A stretch of DNA of 64,000 bases from Nemertoderma westbladi. Lineage: Eukaryota; Xenacoelomorpha; Nemertodermatida; Nemertodermatidae. The stretch spans positions 43,876-107,875 of the forward strand of contig JAUCBJ010001762.1 in assembly GCA_032718475.1 (NCBI GenBank). The letters are read 5' to 3'. The notes below the pieces were generated by a model. The model saw only the letters and a list, made by a program, of their open reading frames with translations, did not search any database and was not told where the DNA came from. Both the position numbers and the translations under genes were made by a program. Positions 29,426 through 40,341 of the stretch are shown piece by piece (within the stretch, counting starts at the first letter, position 1; each line of letters begins with the position of its first letter).

Positions 29426-31327
29426 TGTGCGAAGAGACGTACCTGATATCCTGCAATATCCTACTGTAAAGTTTGTGAATCAAAACATAATCCGACCTTC
29501 TCACCAAAACAGTAAACTCTAAGTAAGCGAATCTATTGCAGTATCGGTCTCTTATAACCGGTGAGGCAGAAGACAGTCTACGAACGGACAAACTTCGATA
29601 AAACAAAATCCCGCGCAGCGAATCCTAAAATCGGGCTGACTCACTGACGGACTAAGGGCGCTCGTATACTTTGCCGCGGTGTGATTTATATGGGTGAGAG
29701 AGAGAGGCGCTAGCTAGATGTCTAACTAGCGGGCAAAGTGCAGTATGGACAAAAATTATTTTATATATTTTGAGGTGTAAATAATTCCTAACGCGTGTGT
29801 GTCTTGATTCTAACAGTCAAAATCAGTTTTAGATCCTTCATATATATAATTACTGGGTCCGGTGTACATTTTACAAATATTCTAATTTTGTAGCTTGTAG
29901 GTCCAATACTCACGAATGATAAGGCTCCTTCCCCTTTTGTGTATTTCCAGGACTCAAATTCAGGCATAAGGTTATTACTACGCCCAGAATTCGGCAATTT
30001 AATTTACCAGGTCCCTAATACTAAGAAGAAATGTGTTAGTTTACTACAGTAGGCGTACAGTTACAAATAGCTAGCCTGGCGTTCTATCTAGAATTTTGGT
30101 TGCCTAGGTGGGCACGGCAACTCCCTATCAGAATGTCGGCGGGGACACGGTAGATGTTAGTATCCCTAATAGCCTCAATTTATATGCGCCTAGCAGTAAA
30201 CTGCCCTACCGCCTGAACGGTACAATCCCAATTCAGGTAAAAACACAGTAACCCTTCCTGGCCTACAAGTTCTAACGCAAATGGACACCGTTGTACTACA
30301 AACAAGCCACCGACGCACCTATACCTGGCAAATGAGTTAGGCGTACAGCTTGCTGCACCCTACTAATGGGTATGCCTTGTACTGGTGTGCCTGTGTCCTA
30401 TCTGTGTACTAGTATCTCTCTGCCTGATCTCCTCCTCCCCCCGTAGGAATATGAAGGTCTACTGCGGGTTTTTCTGAATTAAGACGGTACAGTCCCTAAA
30501 TGTAATTTTAGCGAACAGCGTGTCAGCACCTCTACCTTCGATCTTAGGTCTTACACTTAGGTAACGAGGCATCGAACGCTGTCTAACCTTTCAGGCAATG
30601 GGCGAATAACTAAGAATGGGTATTGCGGGTTGTCTCCTTCTACATCCTCCGATGTTCCCGTCTATTGCTGCGGTCCGCTGTCTAGCCTGCCATCTGTCGC
30701 TCAGTTGTGTTCACCGTGGTGAAACATAGTAAAAGCAGATGTAACAAATACTTTCTAACTTTATTACAAATAAACGATAACTAATATACAATAAATCGAA
30801 TGTAACAAGTGAATGAAGATAGAAGTTTAACAAGATTAGAAGTAACAAGTGTAACTAAATGAGATAATCTGAAGAAGTGATAACTAATGAACAAATCGCA
30901 CCTTTTATAGCAAATTAGTGCTGCTAACAATCTAGATAAATCTCGATTGTTCTATGAGTTCTACTAGGTTTTTAAAGATAATCATTGGTCCAGCAAACAC
31001 GTATCTTGCATGACATTGGTTACTATCTAATGACTGCAATCGCATTGGTTAATCTACCTTAAGCAGATACAATTAAATCGTAGCGGTTAATTCAAATGAG
31101 TTGAAACTTAGCACAAAAATTAATTCACACTTGCTAGGATTCGAACTCGATACCTACTACACGATTTTCTAACGCTTAACCGACTGAGCTACTGAACCAC
31201 TTGAATGATCGTTGTACAAATAGCTATAGTAAATGCAAATGAGGACTTAATGTAATCTTTATAGCAAATTAATTCGAACAAAATAAAATTTTGAAAATCC
31301 ACGGCTTTATGAGGATATAATTCTATA
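29426..31327 (-). mobile_element. BEL-2 5' LTR
   Basis: 1902 bp, the uninterrupted partner of 16191-19568. It ends in element direction ...CTCTTCGCACA and begins TATAGAATTATATCC. It keeps the empty site of the MITE (near 31170) and a tRNA-like box pair (31131-31205). Promoter elements are not obvious. Confidence 0.85.
31131..31205 (-). other. tRNA-like sequence inside the BEL-2 LTR
   Basis: On the minus strand TAGCTCAGTCGGTTAAGC fits the Pol III A box/D-arm and GAGTTCGAATCC fits the B box, 31 bases apart. The acceptor and T stems do not pair well, so it is tRNA-derived rather than a tRNA gene. It lies ~120 bases into the LTR. In the 3' LTR the MITE inserted into the TTAA of this A box. Confidence 0.55.
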
Positions 31328-31332
31328 CATAT

Positions 31333-32294
31333 AATGAATATTTAAAAAAATAAATTATGAAAATTCGAAAAAGTGGTAATTGAGTTACTCCTATGAACTT
31401 CATTTCAAATCCATTGAATTAGCTATCACAGAAAACCTATAAATCGCGGGAATATAGATATATATATATGATAATTTCGAAACAATCAATTTTGAAAATT
31501 TCGTGTTGCACCCAATTTTGGTGTCCACACGAAAAATACCCGTTAGGCCTCTGTGAACTAAACATTAGATATATTGTACTCAACTCAACATCCAAAAAAG
31601 CGACATAGAATAGGATTTGTATAGTTTTGGGCAACTTTATGATAATCCGTGTCGTGGCCATTCCTCACATTAGTCGTAATTTTTTTCAGCGTGCAAAGAT
31701 TGCAAGAAGTTATGTTAATTGAAGGCCATTTTATATTATATTTAATAAATATATGATGTTGTGGAACATTTTGTTTAAGTATGAATAGCTACGCCAAAAA
31801 TATACGCCATAGATCATATAGATATATTGGATAGGAATACCGCTGTTGCCAACCAACTCATAAAATAAATAACACATTCTAGAATTTTGTGTATTTATTA
31901 AATTGAATAAGTGGCCTGCAGCGAACGATAATTAATTATTGCAATCTTTGAACGCCTACAGTATATCTCAGGTGTTTCTCAATGAAAGTAAGGTATTGTT
32001 ACATATTTGGAATTCTTGCAACGCAAGGTTTCCAATGATATCTACAAACCGAGGCTAATGTGAAGAATGGCGACGATAGGAGATGTGAAATTTCGCAAAA
32101 GATACTTTTTTAAAACGCTTATAAAAAAATTCATTGATAAAATCGAATATTCCTGATAAAATGACACTATATTACGGGACATGGTGTAGATTGATCCTAT
32201 TAATATATATATCTAGGTTGGAGAGGCCACAACTTTTAAGTTGTATACAATAAAAACAATTTTTATGTATGTATTCCTACAGGTGAATTAGCTG
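31333..32294. other. AT-rich DNA with a satellite unit
   Basis: No gene. 31400-31560 is a diverged unit of the ~163-bp repeat (CACAGAAAACCTATAAATCG, TTTGGTGTCCACACGAAAAA). The rest is AT-rich without recognisable features. Confidence 0.55.
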
Positions 32295-32311
32295 TATATC
32301 GTCACCTTCAA

Positions 32312-32640
32312 GGCAGAACCCCCTAAGTCGATTTTTTTCGATTTTCATGTTTTTGACTTTTTGGGTAATTCGATATCGGCTTTTTCGTCTGGCAGAACCC
32401 CGAAGCTTTTCTACCAGCCATTTTTGAGTTATAAGCCAAAGACAGTTCCCCGTAACTTATGCCCACTTCGAGGCAGAACCCCCCAAGTCTATAATTGGCT
32501 TGCAAAACACCGTAAATTCAAGTATATGAAATTCAGTCCACCTGGCAAAACCCCTTAAATTAGAAATAACATCATGTAAAACCCCGTAAATCAGAAACAA
32601 TAGCCTGGCAAAACCCCGTAATTTATCATTTATACTGGTT
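32312..32640 (+). repeat. GGCAGAACCCC / GGCAAAACCCC interspersed repeat
   Basis: Seven or eight occurrences of (T)GGCA(G/A)AACCCC(CTAAGT / GTAA) or shortened forms at irregular 25-70-bp spacing. The first is part of the terminal inverted repeat. The complement reappears at 34790-34810 and 34985-35005. AAAACACCATAAGTCCG and TACCCCGCAACT near 34.7 kb may be diverged forms. Confidence 0.65.
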
Positions 32641-32689
32641 TGTATTGCGGCCAGGACACAAATATTAATGAGGGACACAAACATTATTG

Positions 32690-33060
32690 ACCCCCCCCCA
32701 CCCACACCCCGGCTGGTATACCCCCATATTTTCAATTTACCTCCTACCACCACCATTCATTTTACCCCCCCCCCCCCCCCCCTCCCCGATTCCTATCTCC
32801 CCCTCATGTTCATCATTTTTTTACTCCTACTCCTTCCCTTTTTACTAACAACATCGTTTATTGTTTTGGTTAGAAAAAACATCTCTGTAACCTGATCCTT
32901 TCCTTCAATTGGCAATAACATAGTTTATTGGTTTGGTCAGATTAATATGTTATTATTTATTGTTGTTATTTTATTGCTTGACAGTAATGAGAATTGTAAT
33001 ACTGTAATATATTGTATGTATATGGGTGGTAACATGAATCATACTAAGTGCGAAGGGCGA
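32690..33060. other. C-rich and AT-rich spacer
   Basis: No gene. C-runs at ~32692 and 32765-32783. Reverse-orientation copies of the 19-bp unit (GAGGGACACAAACATTATTG) are at 32655-32690. Confidence 0.5.
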
Positions 33061-33935
33061 TAGTGCCCATGATTAATGTTTGTGCCCTTGATTGATATCT
33101 GTCCCTCGTTTATTGTTTGTGTCCCTCATTAATGTTTGTGTATTTCATTAATGTTTGTGTCCCTCATTAATGTTTGTGTCCCTCATTAATGTTTGTGACC
33201 CTCATTAATGTTTGTGTCCCTCATTAATGTTTGTGCCCCTCATTAATGTTTGTGTCCCTCATTAATGTTTGTGTCCCTCATTAATGTTTGTGTACCTCAT
33301 TAATGTTTGTGTCCCTCATTAATGTTTGTGTACCTCATTAATGTTTGCGTCCCTCATTAATGTTTGTGTCCCTCATTAATGTTTGTATCCCTCATTAATG
33401 TTTGTGGCCTTGATTGATATCTGTCCCTCGTTTATTGTTTGTGTCCCTCATTAATGTTTGTGTCCCTCATTAATGTTTGTGTACCTCATTAAATTTTGCG
33501 TCCCTCATTAATGTTTGTGTCCCTCATTAATGTTTGTATCCCTCATTAATGTTTGTGCCCTTGATTGATATCTGTCCCTCGTTTATTGTTTGTGTCCCTC
33601 ATTAATGTTTGTGTCGCTCATTAATGTTTGTGTCCCTCATTAATATTTGTGTACCTCATTAATGTTAGTGTCCCTCAATTAATGTTTGTGTCCCTCATTA
33701 ATGTTGTATCCCTCATTAATGTTTGTGTCCCTCATTAATATTTGTGTCCCTCATTAATGTTTGTGTCCCTCATTAATGTTTGTGTCCTACATCAATGTTT
33801 ATGTCCCACATTAATGTTTGTCACCCTGATTAATGTTTGTCCCACATTAATGTTTGTGGCGCTGATAAATATCTATCCCTCATTTAATGTTTGTGGCGCT
33901 GATAAATATCTATCCCTCATTTTGTTTTTGTCCAA
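33060..33935 (+). repeat. 19-bp minisatellite TTAATGTTTGTGTCCCTCA
   Basis: About 40 head-to-tail copies with point variants and a few longer inserts (GATTGATATCTGTCCCTCG appears three times, giving a higher-order pattern of ~170 bp). Not a CRISPR array because there are no unique spacers. The ORF at 33742-33945 is just its translation. The complement array is at 47.84-48.28 kb. Confidence 0.92.
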
Positions 33936-34646
33936 GTTGCTATAAGTTACTCTAGGTTGCCGGACGTTTTGGACAATTTGGTCAGCAACTAGCAACTTAA
34001 TTTGAGCAACATTAACTTTTAGTCTCCGTTATATGAGGCATCTTTAACAGCAACAAAGTTCGCGTTTACATAGAGCAACTTGATCGGCAACCTGAAATGC
34101 TTACTAAGTTGCTGATAGAGTTGCTCAGAATGTTGCCACGTACTGTAGAAAAAACAGGTCTTTAATTATTCGTCATGACGTAATGTAAGTGAACTTTACT
34201 TTAACGTAGCTGTAACCCTGTAGCTAGACTTTGTTCTTACTGTAGAGTACCACCCATGGCTATATTTTGTACTTAGAGTTCCGCTTTCTTGAATCTAAAT
34301 TTTCTTCTTATAGTTCTGCATTTGGCTACATTTTGTTCAATTTGTATTGATACATGATTCTAACTACAGTCCCGTACTTATTTTAGAAGCAATTAATACC
34401 AAAATATCAAAAACTTATGGAGCCCTTTAGAATTTTGAATTCAACAATTTCCAACATGTGCGTGTATGTTAGCTATATTGTATGTGATTATTTGTTATTA
34501 TTGCGTTTACAGGTAATACTAACACCTGATCATGTGCTAGTTAACATGTTAGATAGCACGTATTAGCTAATAACAAATGCGCACATGTATTACGTGCGCA
34601 CTACGCACTAAATAATTAAGGACGTACGATACGCCTTGGCTATTAT
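33936..34646. other. AT-rich spacer
   Basis: No gene recognised. GTTGC/GCAAC words recur at 33940-34140 (AAGTTGCTATAAGTTAC, GAGCAAC). Otherwise plain. Confidence 0.4.
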
Positions 34647-34840
34647 TTGATATATTTTGCGTGTTTTTTGTAAAAATTCGGACTTATGGTGTTTTACCAA
34701 ATTGAGGATACCTTGTTTTCTAGGCAATACCCCGCAACTATCGTATAGTTACGGGATAATACCAGAAAATGGTGTTCCCCCTTGTTTTGGCAAAACACCA
34801 TAAGTCCGAATTTTTACATAAAAACCGCAATATATTTCAA
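34647..34840. repeat. ~194-bp palindrome (cruciform)
   Basis: Outer arms 34647-34700 and 34789-34840 are inverted copies (TAAAAATTCGGACTTATGG / its complement) with few mismatches. The inner parts also pair (CGCAACTAT / ATAGTTACG around 34740). Confidence 0.85.
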
Positions 34841-35017
34841 AGGTTATTCTAAATCAAATTGAAAGTTTAGTTATATGAATTCTATATATATTTAGTTATC
34901 AAAAAACACAATAACAAGTAAACTGAGGCATCTCTTTAAAAAATAAACAGTTTTTATCGATTATCTCAGAACTACAAAAATCGACTTAGGGGGTTCTGCC
35001 TTGAAGGTGACGATATA

Positions 35018-35830
35018 ACCTTAATGATACTAGTTTTCCACCTGAAATTCTCACGACTTCTACGGAATTTCCTAATCTTGGAATGCCACATGTTTGGAAT
35101 ACTGTTATTATTTACTATGATGATTCCGAAGATACTCTTATGTATGTGTTTCGTGGAACTAATGTCTCGAGCATAAACTGGTCTAAAAAAACAGTTGATG
35201 AAGCAGCAGGAAAAAATATGTTAGATAAACTTTTCAAATTGGGAATTTGTCCACAAGGTTTGGAATATATAATTTTATTAATACTATTAGGACTGGGGTG
35301 TTTAAACAATTTGTGAGGGGATTATTCGCTCCACATTATATTATTTTCATATCAATGAAGGAAATTCTTTTTTTCTCACAAATTTTGGGTGGCACATTAA
35401 CCCACGTACTACCAATAATTTTTTGTCACACGGATTACCGAATGGGGTCCATTGGACTCCAGCGATTTTATTATTGTAACTCTATTTATTTCAGGCTATA
35501 GAGCTCTTCTTGATTCTGTGGGGTGATACACGGACTCAGTATACCTTTGCATATACTTATTATGAGCAATATTTTAATAGTCCGTATGTCTGTCCGTCTA
35601 TTTGTCTGTCTGTCTGGCTCAACGTTTGAACGTCAATATCTCAGCAATGGCTAGGTGAAATTTGGTGAAACTTTGTATGTGTGTAGTAGATAAAATGTTA
35701 AGAAAGGATGTAAACTTTCGATACCGATGGACCAACGGACCGACACACTGACAGACAGACGAACAGACAAGAATAATATGATAATAGACATCAATTAGGT
35801 CGGGAATAATCTGTATCAAGAGTCACTTAA
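35018..35830. other. Unrecognised ORF fragment and TCTG microsatellite
   Basis: A plus frame from ~35050 to 35316 reads ILTTSTEFPNLGMPHVWNTV, IIYYDDSEDTLMYVFRGTNV and KTVDEAAGKNMLDKLFKLGI. It looks protein-like but I recognise no family. It ends in a hydrophobic AT-rich stretch, so it may be a relic exon. Around 35580-35620 is a short TGTC/TCTG microsatellite. Confidence 0.3.
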
Positions 35831-36327
35831 GGGGGGGGGGGGTATACCCCCCCTCAGGTAAAATTTTCAAATTGTTGTTTCTTTATTTCACTTCAATAAT
35901 TAACCAACCAGAACACAGACAACCAATTTTGGCGGGACGGTTTAAACTTTGAAGGTCATTTTCTCGGAATTTCATTTTTCATTTTCAAATTACTACTCCT
36001 CCGTCATTTTTTAACCAATTTTCTTCGTTTTTCAATTCGTCTTCCAATTTTCTATAAGATAACTTTTGTAGAGTCGATCACGCTGAGTCCAAAAAAGTTG
36101 GTTTCAAGAAACTTGGACCAAAATTGAGGGACTAGTAGCAATTTTAGTTAAATCTTTAATTCCGCCGCCAGCCGCTAGGGGGGGCCATAAATTTTCAAAT
36201 TTTACTATAAAGGCTATTTGGCCTTCCATACAGTGGTTGACCATGACAAAATGGCAATATTATAATTTAACACTAATTGACAGCCATTTTAAAAAAAGGT
36301 TCATGGGGGGGTATACCCCCCCCCCCC
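35831..36327. mobile_element. 497-bp TTAA-flanked MITE with G12-TATA-C7 termini
   Basis: TTAA at 35827-35830 and 36328-36331 flank perfect 23-bp inverted termini: twelve G, TATA, seven C on the left and the exact complement on the right. Each terminus is itself partly palindromic. No ORF. TTAA duplication suggests piggyBac-type integration, and a piggyBac transposase fragment starts 200 bp away, but shared ancestry is unproven. Confidence 0.8.
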
Positions 36328-36528
36328 TTAATTCAAACATAGCAATAAAGACAAAATAGTATAATTAAAACCTAAAACAAAATCAAAAACATATACAATA
36401 CAGTTACAACTAAAAACAACTGCATTAATATCTGATACAAATACTCCGTGCAAACTCTAAACTATACAAAATAACCTAAAAATAATATCGCTTATTATTG
36501 TTCATACAGTATTCCATCAGCATTTATC

Positions 36529-37204
36529 ACAAATGTTCCGAGAATGGATGGTACAAATATGTTTTTGGCATTTATGACATAATGTTCCAGTCTTTTTGTC
36601 GTTAGATCTAGGGCAGCCATCACATTGTCGCTTGGTCGCATGATTCAACTCCTGAATAGCAGCACGTTTATTATTTTATAGACGATTGAGCTTGAGCAGC
36701 AATGATTATGGCAGCCGAATTTGATGGTATGTTGTGGTGAACTTTGCGAGCAGAACTAGCGTCCTTCATAAGTTCCTCAGATACGGATAAGAGAAATGTG
36801 TGATGTGATGATCACGTTTTGTCGACTTGCTACGAACTGAAGGAAACTTCAATCGAAAAATTACAAATGCAGCAATCGCAGCAACATCAATGATCGTGAA
36901 TACTAGTTTCACCGGCCATCTTCTTGTAGGTCTGTGCACAGTGGTCATGGTAACCATTTTGTCCATGACATCCACACCATTCTTCATTACATTATTATCC
37001 AATATAATATCCGGTTTTTTATGTTCTTCCAAGGAAGAAGAATTAAGAAAGCGCATTGAAGAAATACGATTAACAATCCTTCCTTTCTTTGGTACATATG
37101 ATACAATTGTAGAATGATCTGCGAACCCAAAAAGGCTTGAACTAACCTCCCATTTACTTGCAAATTTACACGCACTTTCGCATTCACGTGGAATGGGATT
37201 CCCG
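36529..37204 (-). pseudogene. piggyBac transposase, C-terminal part
   Basis: The minus frame reads GNPIPREC, VSYVPKKGRIVNRISSM, KPDIILDNNVMKNGVDVMDK (with the third catalytic Asp region) and RPTRRWPVKLVFTIIDVAAI, the hallmark end of the piggyBac DDE domain. After a break near 36766 a Cys-rich tail follows: CDGCPRSNDKKTGTLCHKC, then CTIHSRNICDKC and a stop near 36529, like the C-terminal zinc-binding domain of piggyBac. The N-terminal and middle parts are at 45665-46640. A LINE inserted at ~37200 cuts the gene. Confidence 0.88.
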
Positions 37205-37796
37205 GAGAGGTTTATTCCAGACACCTTACGGCAGCCTATCAAGAGGTCGTACATTGGAATTGTGCTCTGTTCGAGATTCCCAGGACACAGGTGGGTCGTG
37301 AGTTCGTGAACACCCTGACTAAGTTGCTAAAGGCCTTTAGCGAGAAATCGACTTTGGAAGGTATCGCAATGTGGGCCATTATGGTAATGCCAAAGCTGAT
37401 ATTACAGGCTGCGGTACTGTCCACAGAAACGTATTGTAGCGTTAATCAGACACTATCCCGGAGATTGGAACTCTGGAAGGCTGGAAATTTGGAAGAGCTG
37501 TTACAGGAGGGCAGGGCCATACACACTCGTAGAATAGCAACTGGAAACATAAGCAAGGAGAGCTCGGACAAAGTGAGAAAACGGTTTATCGCATTGATGA
37601 ACAATGGGCGTGTGGCTGCCGCAGTGGACATATTAGATGACGGCTCTGGGGGCTCCGTGCTTGGGCTCAATGATAAAATTGGAGATAAGACAGTAAAGGA
37701 TATCCTAATAGAGAAACACCCACAGCCCGGCACCTTGGATACATCTCTCATAGAACGCAACTGGGATGACAGCATGGAGTATCTCTTTTTGTAGAC
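37200..37796 (+). pseudogene. RLE-type LINE, N-terminal part of RT ORF (5'-truncated)
   Basis: Coding starts at the junction with the piggyBac fragment: GEVYSRHLTAAYQEVVHWNC, then VGREFVNTLTKLLKAFSEKS, AMWAIMVMPKLILQ, KVRKRFIALMNNGRVAAAVD and DILIEKHPQP. These are typical of a RT family common in cnidarians and other aquatic animals. The frame ends at TAG 37792-37794. The RT core with catalytic motif A is missing between this and the next frame, so an internal deletion has removed it. Confidence 0.75.
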
Positions 37797-38510
37797 AATG
37801 ACGAGATAATGTCTCAGGAAGGGACTACACAGGGGGACCCGTTGGCATTGGCGATGTTTGCCTCAGGTACTCTGCCGATGGTAAAGAAGCTGTCTCGAAT
37901 ACTGCAGTCGCAGCTGTTGGGTTCAGGCGACACTTTGGCGTTGGGTGGAAACATTGGCAGTGCAGGGGACATTCTTGCCAGTGAGGAAGTGGATGTTCAG
38001 GGGACTACTACAAGCGTTTCGGGAACAATGCTGGGGAACCATGGAGTTGGTAATGCTGAGACTGGGATGCAGGACATTGATGTAGGTGTCGGTAAAGTTA
38101 ACAAGGGCAATGGAATCCATAAATGGTACACCGATGACGGAAATGTGGCCAGTGCACTGGAGACATTGCGTTCATATTGGGATGCAGCGGTGGCGATTCG
38201 GCCGGGATATGGGTACTACCCCACCAAGGTGTATTTAATTGTGAAGGACTCCCATCGTTTGCGCGCGTCAGAATTATTCGCAGCCACCCCTGTGAAATTG
38301 GTGGAGGGGCACAGAGTCTTGGGGTCAGTGATAGGAAGTGAAACTTTTTGCACAGAATACTTAGATCAGCGCATCAATCAGATATGTAAACAGTTGAATA
38401 ACCTCAAGGAAGTAGCTATTACGGCTCCCCACCCCGCCTATGGGTGCTTAATCCAATGGGATGCAACCAAAACTGAACTATCTTGCACGGACAACCCCGG
38501 GATTCGTTAA
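37797..38510 (+). pseudogene. RLE-type LINE, RT palm with Gly-rich insertion
   Basis: SQEGTTQGDPLALAMFASGT is RT motif B and KWYTDDGNVAS is the YxDD active site. Between them is a ~75-residue Gly/Ser/Thr-rich stretch (LGGNIGSAGDILASEEVDVQ and onward), where most RTs of this type have about ten residues. After PTKVYLIVKDSHRLRA the frame reads through AYGCLIQWDATKTELSC and shifts near 38470. Confidence 0.75.
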
Positions 38511-39633
38511 ACACCTCGATAAGGTGGAAGAATGTGTTAATAACGAATTAATACCAACACTCACTGGCAGGTCTGCTCCAGGCACAATAGAAAGAGATCT
38601 ACTTTCTCTTCCGGTTAGAGAGGGGGGTTTAGCTATCAATAAACCCAACGACCATGTAGACAGCTACAGTAATTCGATACGGCTCTGCGAACCGCTTCAA
38701 AATTCCGATTCTAATCCCCGCTCCAGTCAGCAGACTATCTTAAAGGAGATTCACAAGGAACAGGAAGTACGGGTCAAACAGAAAGTCGCAGCTGTCGATC
38801 AACAGTTATCTGACAATTCGCGTTACCACTGCAGGCTAGCAAAGGAACGTGGGGCCTCTGTGTGGCTCACAGCACTGCCCTTACCCAAGTACAGCTTTTC
38901 CCTACATAAAACCGCCTTCCGGGATGCGCTGTGCTTGCGGTATGGGTGGCAGCCACCAAAGCTCCCAACACCCTGTGTCTGTGGTGCTAGTTTCACAGTT
39001 ACGCACTCACTGCACTGTCCAACGGGTGCCTATCCAATAATAAGACATAATGAGGTACGTGATTTCCTCGGCGAGCTACTGGTAGAGGTGGCGCACGATG
39101 TGGAGATTGAGCCACACCTCCAACCCGTGGAAGGTGAAGCATTCAGACTAGACAGCACCACCACGGACACCAACGCCAGACTAGATGTGGCTGCAAGCGG
39201 GCTCTGGGGCGGTCGTTTCGAAGGTGTGTTTGTGGACGTAAAAGTCTTTAACGCTTTATGCTCGTCAAACCTACGCTCTATAGATGCTTTGTATAACAAA
39301 CACGAGCGAGAAAAGCGAAGAAAATACGAACAAAGAATTAATGAGATCGAGCATGCTGGCTTTTTGCCATTCGTTATGGCTACAACTGGCGGAGCAAGCA
39401 GAGCATCGCACGCGCTGCTAAACAGAATCGCGTTGCTTCTCTCAACAAAGCGCAAAAGCCCCTATTCCACCACTCTGGCATTTATCAGAGCCCGACTTAG
39501 TTTTGCCCTACTACGGGCATCAATAATGTGCTTGAGGGGCGCACGGAGTTCAAGGGCAAAGTTGAACTCACGTAGCTTGAGGGAGACCGGCATCAGCGCA
39601 GCGGTGGCGGAGGCACGTATAGACGGGTGGTAG
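38461..39633 (+). pseudogene. RLE-type LINE, C-terminal zinc and nuclease-like domain
   Basis: 390 codons: IERDLLSLPVREGGLAINKP (thumb), WLTALPLPKYSFSLHKTAFR, a CCHC-like group CVCGASFTVTHSLHC, RHNEVRDFLGELL, then ARLDVAASGLWGG and FEGVFVDVKVFN. RLDV...VDVK fits the PD-(D/E)xK pattern of restriction-like endonucleases found C-terminal to RT in early-branching LINEs. It ends at TAG 39631-39633. Nuclease assignment rests on motif spacing only. It is open over its whole length although the RT part is broken. Confidence 0.7.
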
Positions 39634-39809
39634 ATTAAACTCTACTGTACTACATATTCTAACCGCCATTTCGGGCATTATTAGAATGACTAACTTTAGG
39701 CAGCTGCATTGGATTAACTTAATACCTGTTTGACTATAATTCTTAATTTGTTAAACAAGTAATTTGATAATGAATATATGTGACGGGATCCGGGGATCCC
39801 AATTTATCC

Positions 39810-40341
39810 GGTGTATTCGCTTACGCATCCCCGCCGCTAGTGAAAGAGTTTGTTATAGTTGTCGTTCCGATTGTTAATATAGATATGATGGCATAGTATA
39901 AAATGAGATAATATTGACAGATAGCACAGTTGATGTTTAGTTGAGGTTACCGGTAATAGTGATGGTAGCGGCAATGACGGTAACGAAAGTCACCGCTCTG
40001 CCCTCTAACTGTACTGGGATAACTGAATGAAATGACAGTTACCGGTAATATGTATTGCACCGTTGGCCGTATTGTGTCACTCAGTTGATGCCTTCCCCCC
40101 CATTGGCTAATAACCCTGTTGTCGCCCTTTGCCTCCCCTGAAGTGCTTCCCTTTGCCCCTGCTATTCTCTCTCTTTCAGGGGTGTAACCCCTGACCCCTA
40201 TTGTGCGTGTGTGTGTGTGTTTTCTCCTTCCCACTTTGTTGGGGTGACACGAGGTTGATATTGGCAATCAACCTCGTGTTCCCAATATTGCTTAACGGCT
40301 CACTTTATGGGGTTTGGTGAGGCGGAATTGATTCGCTAACA
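39810..40341 (-). mobile_element. BEL-1-type LTR, minus strand (3' LTR of the pol-less copy)
   Basis: Minus start TGTTAGCGAATCAATTCCG at 40341 follows a G-rich polypurine tract, and the end runs into the leader-like CCGGATAAATTGGGATCC near 39810. It shares start and end blocks with the plus LTRs but is diverged inside (CACGAGGTTGATTGCC, GTACAGTTAGAGGG). Confidence 0.65.

Larger units (their letters stand above)
16186..31332 (-). mobile_element. BEL-2: BEL/Pao LTR retrotransposon (15.1 kb with nested insertion)
   Basis: The minus-strand element is bounded by two ~1.9-kb LTRs (16191-19568 and 29426-31327), with CATAT at 16186-16190 and 31328-31332 as target duplication. Order in element direction: LTR, 813-nt leader, Gag with coiled coil, DUF1759-like Gag core, CCHC knuckles, aspartic protease, RT, integrase, accessory ORFs, 3' UTR, LTR. 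The LTRs differ at few positions, so insertion is fairly recent, yet the coding region has stops, a frameshift and an RNase H deletion. The copy is therefore defective and may have moved in trans. LTR termini read TATAGA...CGCACA in element direction. Confidence 0.85.
32295..35017. mobile_element. 2.7-kb unit with 42-bp perfect terminal inverted repeats
   Basis: 32295-32336 and 34976-35017 are exact reverse complements, starting TATATCGTCACCTTCAAGGC and containing AGAACCCCCTAAGTCG. If TA is the target duplication the termini start TATCGTCACC, as in Tc1/mariner-type insertion, but this is inference. The inside holds AACCCC repeats, a 19-bp minisatellite and a cruciform, and no transposase. It could be a MITE-like composite or a foldback element. 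Confidence 0.6.

Noticed and set aside
33060-33935. Regular short repeats resembling a CRISPR array
   Set aside because: Units abut head to tail with no unique spacers, and the DNA is eukaryotic; it is a minisatellite.
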